Positions 52,037 through 53,726 of a stretch of 53,726 nucleotides of DNA are shown one piece after another (position 1 is the first letter of the stretch; the number at the start of each line of letters is the position of its first letter). The DNA lies in NCBI RefSeq assembly GCF_001277345.1, contig NZ_LIUT01000006.1:568164-621889 (forward strand), written 5' to 3'. Both the position numbers and the translations under genes were made by a program. The notes under the pieces are model-generated. The model was not told the origin of the DNA, did not search any database, and saw only the letters and a program-made list of their open reading frames with translations. The DNA is from Paenibacillus solani. GTDB taxonomy: Bacteria > Bacillota > Bacilli > Paenibacillales > Paenibacillaceae.

Positions 52037-53407
52037 ATGGAGCGTTTCTTTAAACTAAAGGAACACGGAACGAATGTAAAAACCGAGATTATTGCAGGCT
52101 TTACGACATTTGTGACAATGGCCTACATCTTGTTTGTCAATAATCTGTTTCTGGGTCCGGGCGGCGCAGGTATTCCGCAGGAAGGCGTATTCTTCGCGAC
52201 TGCAGTAGGTGCGGGTCTCGTTACGATGGCTATGGGCTTCTTCGTTAACATTCCGGTTGCGCTGGCACCAGGTATGGGTTTGAACGCGTATTTCATGACA
52301 GTCGTATTAAGCTCGAACGGAGCGATTACTTGGCAGGCCGCACTCGGTGCCGTATTTATCTCAGGTATTGTCTTCATTATTCTTACGGTAACCAAAGTCC
52401 GGCAGATGCTATTGACCGCAGTTCCGAACAACTTAAAGATCGCTATTACAGTCGGTATCGGTTTGTTCATTACCATTGTCGGTCTTAAGCTGGGCAACAT
52501 CGTGATGGTTTCCGTAAACCCGGGAACGGATATTTCTCAGCCGGTACCAGGCGGTGGCTTCAATCTGGCTCTTGGAAATTTCATTCATAATAAAGATACG
52601 CTACTTGCGATCATCGGGCTGTTCTTGATCGCAATCCTGATGGTTCTTAGATTGAAAGGTGCTCTGCTTATCGGTATCGTGCTGACGACGCTGATTGGTA
52701 TTCCAATGGGAGTTACGGACCTTTCGGGTCTAAGCAACGCAAACTGGATTCCTTCATTTGATAATCTGGCAGTTGGAAAAATGGACCTGAAGGGTGCGCT
52801 CGGCATCGGTCTTGTAGAAGTAATCTTTATTTTCACATTCGTTGAACTCTTTGATACGTTCGGTACACTAGTTGGTACAGCTGGTCGTGCGGGACTTCTG
52901 AAGAACAAAGAGGAAGGCGAGAAGAAGCTTGGTAAAGCAATGCTAGTGGATGCTGGCGGCGTAAGCGCAGGCGCATTCCTTGGAACAAGTACAATCACAG
53001 CATTTGTTGAGAGTACTTCCGGTGTTGCAGAGGGTGGACGTACAGGCTTGACTGCAGTTACTACTGGCGTACTCTTCATTCTGGCTTTGTTCCTGGCTCC
53101 TCTTGCTCTGGTTGTTCCTTCGGCTGCTACAGCTCCGGCGCTTGTCATTGTCGGTGTACTGATGATGAGCCAAGTGCGTGATATCGATTGGGATGATTTC
53201 ATGCAGGCATTCCCGGCATTCTTGACGATCATCCTGATGCCTTTCACTGGCGGTATCGCTAACGGTATCTCCGCGGGTATCATCGCTTATGTAGTTCTTG
53301 CAGTATTCGGTAAACTGACTGGGCGCACGGATACAAAAATACATTGGTTGATGTGGATCCTGTTTGTGATCATTTTGATCCGATATGCTTTCCTGGGTGC
53401 TGAATAA
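52037..53407 (+). CDS. pbuG: guanine/hypoxanthine permease, NCS2/AzgA family
   Basis: 456 residues with about 12-14 membrane segments. Family features: KTEIIAGFTTFVTMAYILFVN at the start, the PGMGLNAYF loop, FTFVELFDTFGTLVGTAG in the middle and GTSTITAFVESTSGVAEGGRTG, which lines the substrate site in AzgA transporters. It takes up guanine and hypoxanthine by proton symport. AAGGGGG precedes the ATG. The riboswitch upstream ties it to intracellular guanine, and it lies near guaA as in B. subtilis. Confidence 0.96.
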   Translation: MERFFKLKEHGTNVKTEIIAGFTTFVTMAYILFVNNLFLGPGGAGIPQEGVFFATAVGAGLVTMAMGFFVNIPVALAPGMGLNAYFMTVVLSSNGAITWQAALGAVFISGIVFIILTVTKVRQMLLTAVPNNLKIAITVGIGLFITIVGLKLGNIVMVSVNPGTDISQPVPGGGFNLALGNFIHNKDTLLAIIGLFLIAILMVLRLKGALLIGIVLTTLIGIPMGVTDLSGLSNANWIPSFDNLAVGKMDLKGALGIGLVEVIFIFTFVELFDTFGTLVGTAGRAGLLKNKEEGEKKLGKAMLVDAGGVSAGAFLGTSTITAFVESTSGVAEGGRTGLTAVTTGVLFILALFLAPLALVVPSAATAPALVIVGVLMMSQVRDIDWDDFMQAFPAFLTIILMPFTGGIANGISAGIIAYVVLAVFGKLTGRTDTKIHWLMWILFVIILIRYAFLGAE

Positions 53408-53433
53408 CAAACGAACAAGGCTGTATATAATAG

Positions 53434-53472
53434 AACCGTCTCGATTTTTGAGACGGTTTTATATTTTTTTAT
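53434..53472 (+). terminator. terminator of pbuG
   Basis: AACCGTCTC and GAGACGGTT around a T-rich loop, followed by TTATATTTTTTT. Confidence 0.9.
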
Positions 53473-53481
53473 AAAAAGTGC

Positions 53482-53625
53482 TTGCATAATAACTGAGTTC
53501 TATGGTATATTCTAATTCCGGCCGAGAAATACGGTTGGCACACAGTTCGAAATCAGACAAGCTAAACGGATTTGAAAAATAAATTCAAAAAAAGGCTTGC
53601 GATGATCGAGCGGATGTGATAAGAT
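53482..53625 (+). promoter_or_regulatory. tandem rRNA operon promoters
   Basis: P1: TTGCAT 53482-53487, 18 nt, TATATT 53506-53511. P2: TTGCGA 53597-53602, 17 nt, TAAGAT 53620-53625. Two promoters followed by a boxA-type leader are typical of Bacillales rrn operons. Confidence 0.75.
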
Positions 53626-53671
53626 ATAAGAGTTGCTAACGAGATAAATTGTTGGCGACAAACGAAGAAGT

Positions 53672-53726
53672 TGATCTTTGAAAACTGAACAACGAGTGAG
53701 TAAAACGGACCGCTTAGGCGGGACGT
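53672..53726 (+). promoter_or_regulatory. rRNA operon leader with boxA-like antitermination site
   Basis: TGATCTTTGAAAA (53672-53684) matches the boxA segment (TGCTCTTTGAAAA-like) that precedes Bacillales 16S genes, followed by ACTGAACAACGAGTGAG. The mature 16S rRNA itself is not in the window. Confidence 0.8.

Noticed and set aside
52585..53283. 232-codon minus-strand frame inside pbuG
   Set aside because: Antisense to the membrane segments of pbuG; Ser/Pro/Thr-rich shadow composition and no ribosome site.

Overview
The window looks like a chromosomal stretch of a Paenibacillus-type member of the Bacillales. The signs are strong AGGAGG-type ribosome binding sites, Gram-positive lipoproteins and signal peptides, a YesM/YesN two-component pair beside a CUT1 sugar ABC transporter, copper-amine-oxidase-like stalk domains on secreted enzymes, and gene order shared with Bacillus subtilis (yjlC-ndh; yeaC-yeaD-yebA-guaA-pbuG). 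It ends in the promoter/leader of an rRNA operon whose 16S gene lies just beyond the right edge. I saw no tRNA gene, insertion sequence, prophage or CRISPR array.

Layout. 1-6.9 kb: sodA (minus), then an operon for a large repeat-containing secreted protein and a MacB/Ykn-like export system (ATPase, permease, adaptor). 7-11.5 kb: GNAT acetyltransferase, signal peptidase I, a QueG protein fused to an O6-alkylguanine methyltransferase, yneF, folE. 11.5-13.5 kb (minus): a three-gene cassette of lipoprotein, class-3 lipase with a C-terminal WXG-like domain, and a small WXG protein, which looks like a reverse-order type VII secretion lipase effector with partner and possible immunity protein. 13.8-20.4 kb: a DUF2935-like/superoxide dismutase fusion, a YqkD-like hydrolase, an IclR regulator, a hidden 51-residue gene and aconitase. 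20.6-29.6 kb: amidase, Ddl, UvsE and its partner, inositol monophosphatase family protein, small proteins, SGNH hydrolase, SLC13 permease. 29.8-36.5 kb: histidine kinase, response regulator and sugar ABC transporter. 36.6-40.2 kb (minus): AadK-like adenylyltransferase with an upstream 8-codon ORF, glutamate-1-semialdehyde aminomutase, LytR-CpsA-Psr protein. 40.3-53.4 kb (plus): Bcp peroxiredoxin, polysaccharide deacetylase, yjlC-ndh, MoxR/DUF58/transglutaminase operon, guaA, an AT-rich orphan gene, and pbuG behind a purine riboswitch.

Most notable observations: the reverse-order lipase cassette; an identical palindrome, GTTTCA-N5-TGAAAC, just downstream of the promoters of both the IclR gene and aconitase, implying a regulator-target pair; two genes (ABC permease and Bcp) with no ATG/GTG/TTG start able to give a full-length protein; the QueG-MGMT fusion; a purine riboswitch with unusual loops and J3/1; a likely Rex operator before yjlC-ndh; a short leader ORF before the aminoglycoside adenylyltransferase; and LCP/Bcp promoters that share one -10 element.

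All assignments come from reading the sequence and recalling family features; no database search was run. Regulatory sites are pattern matches.
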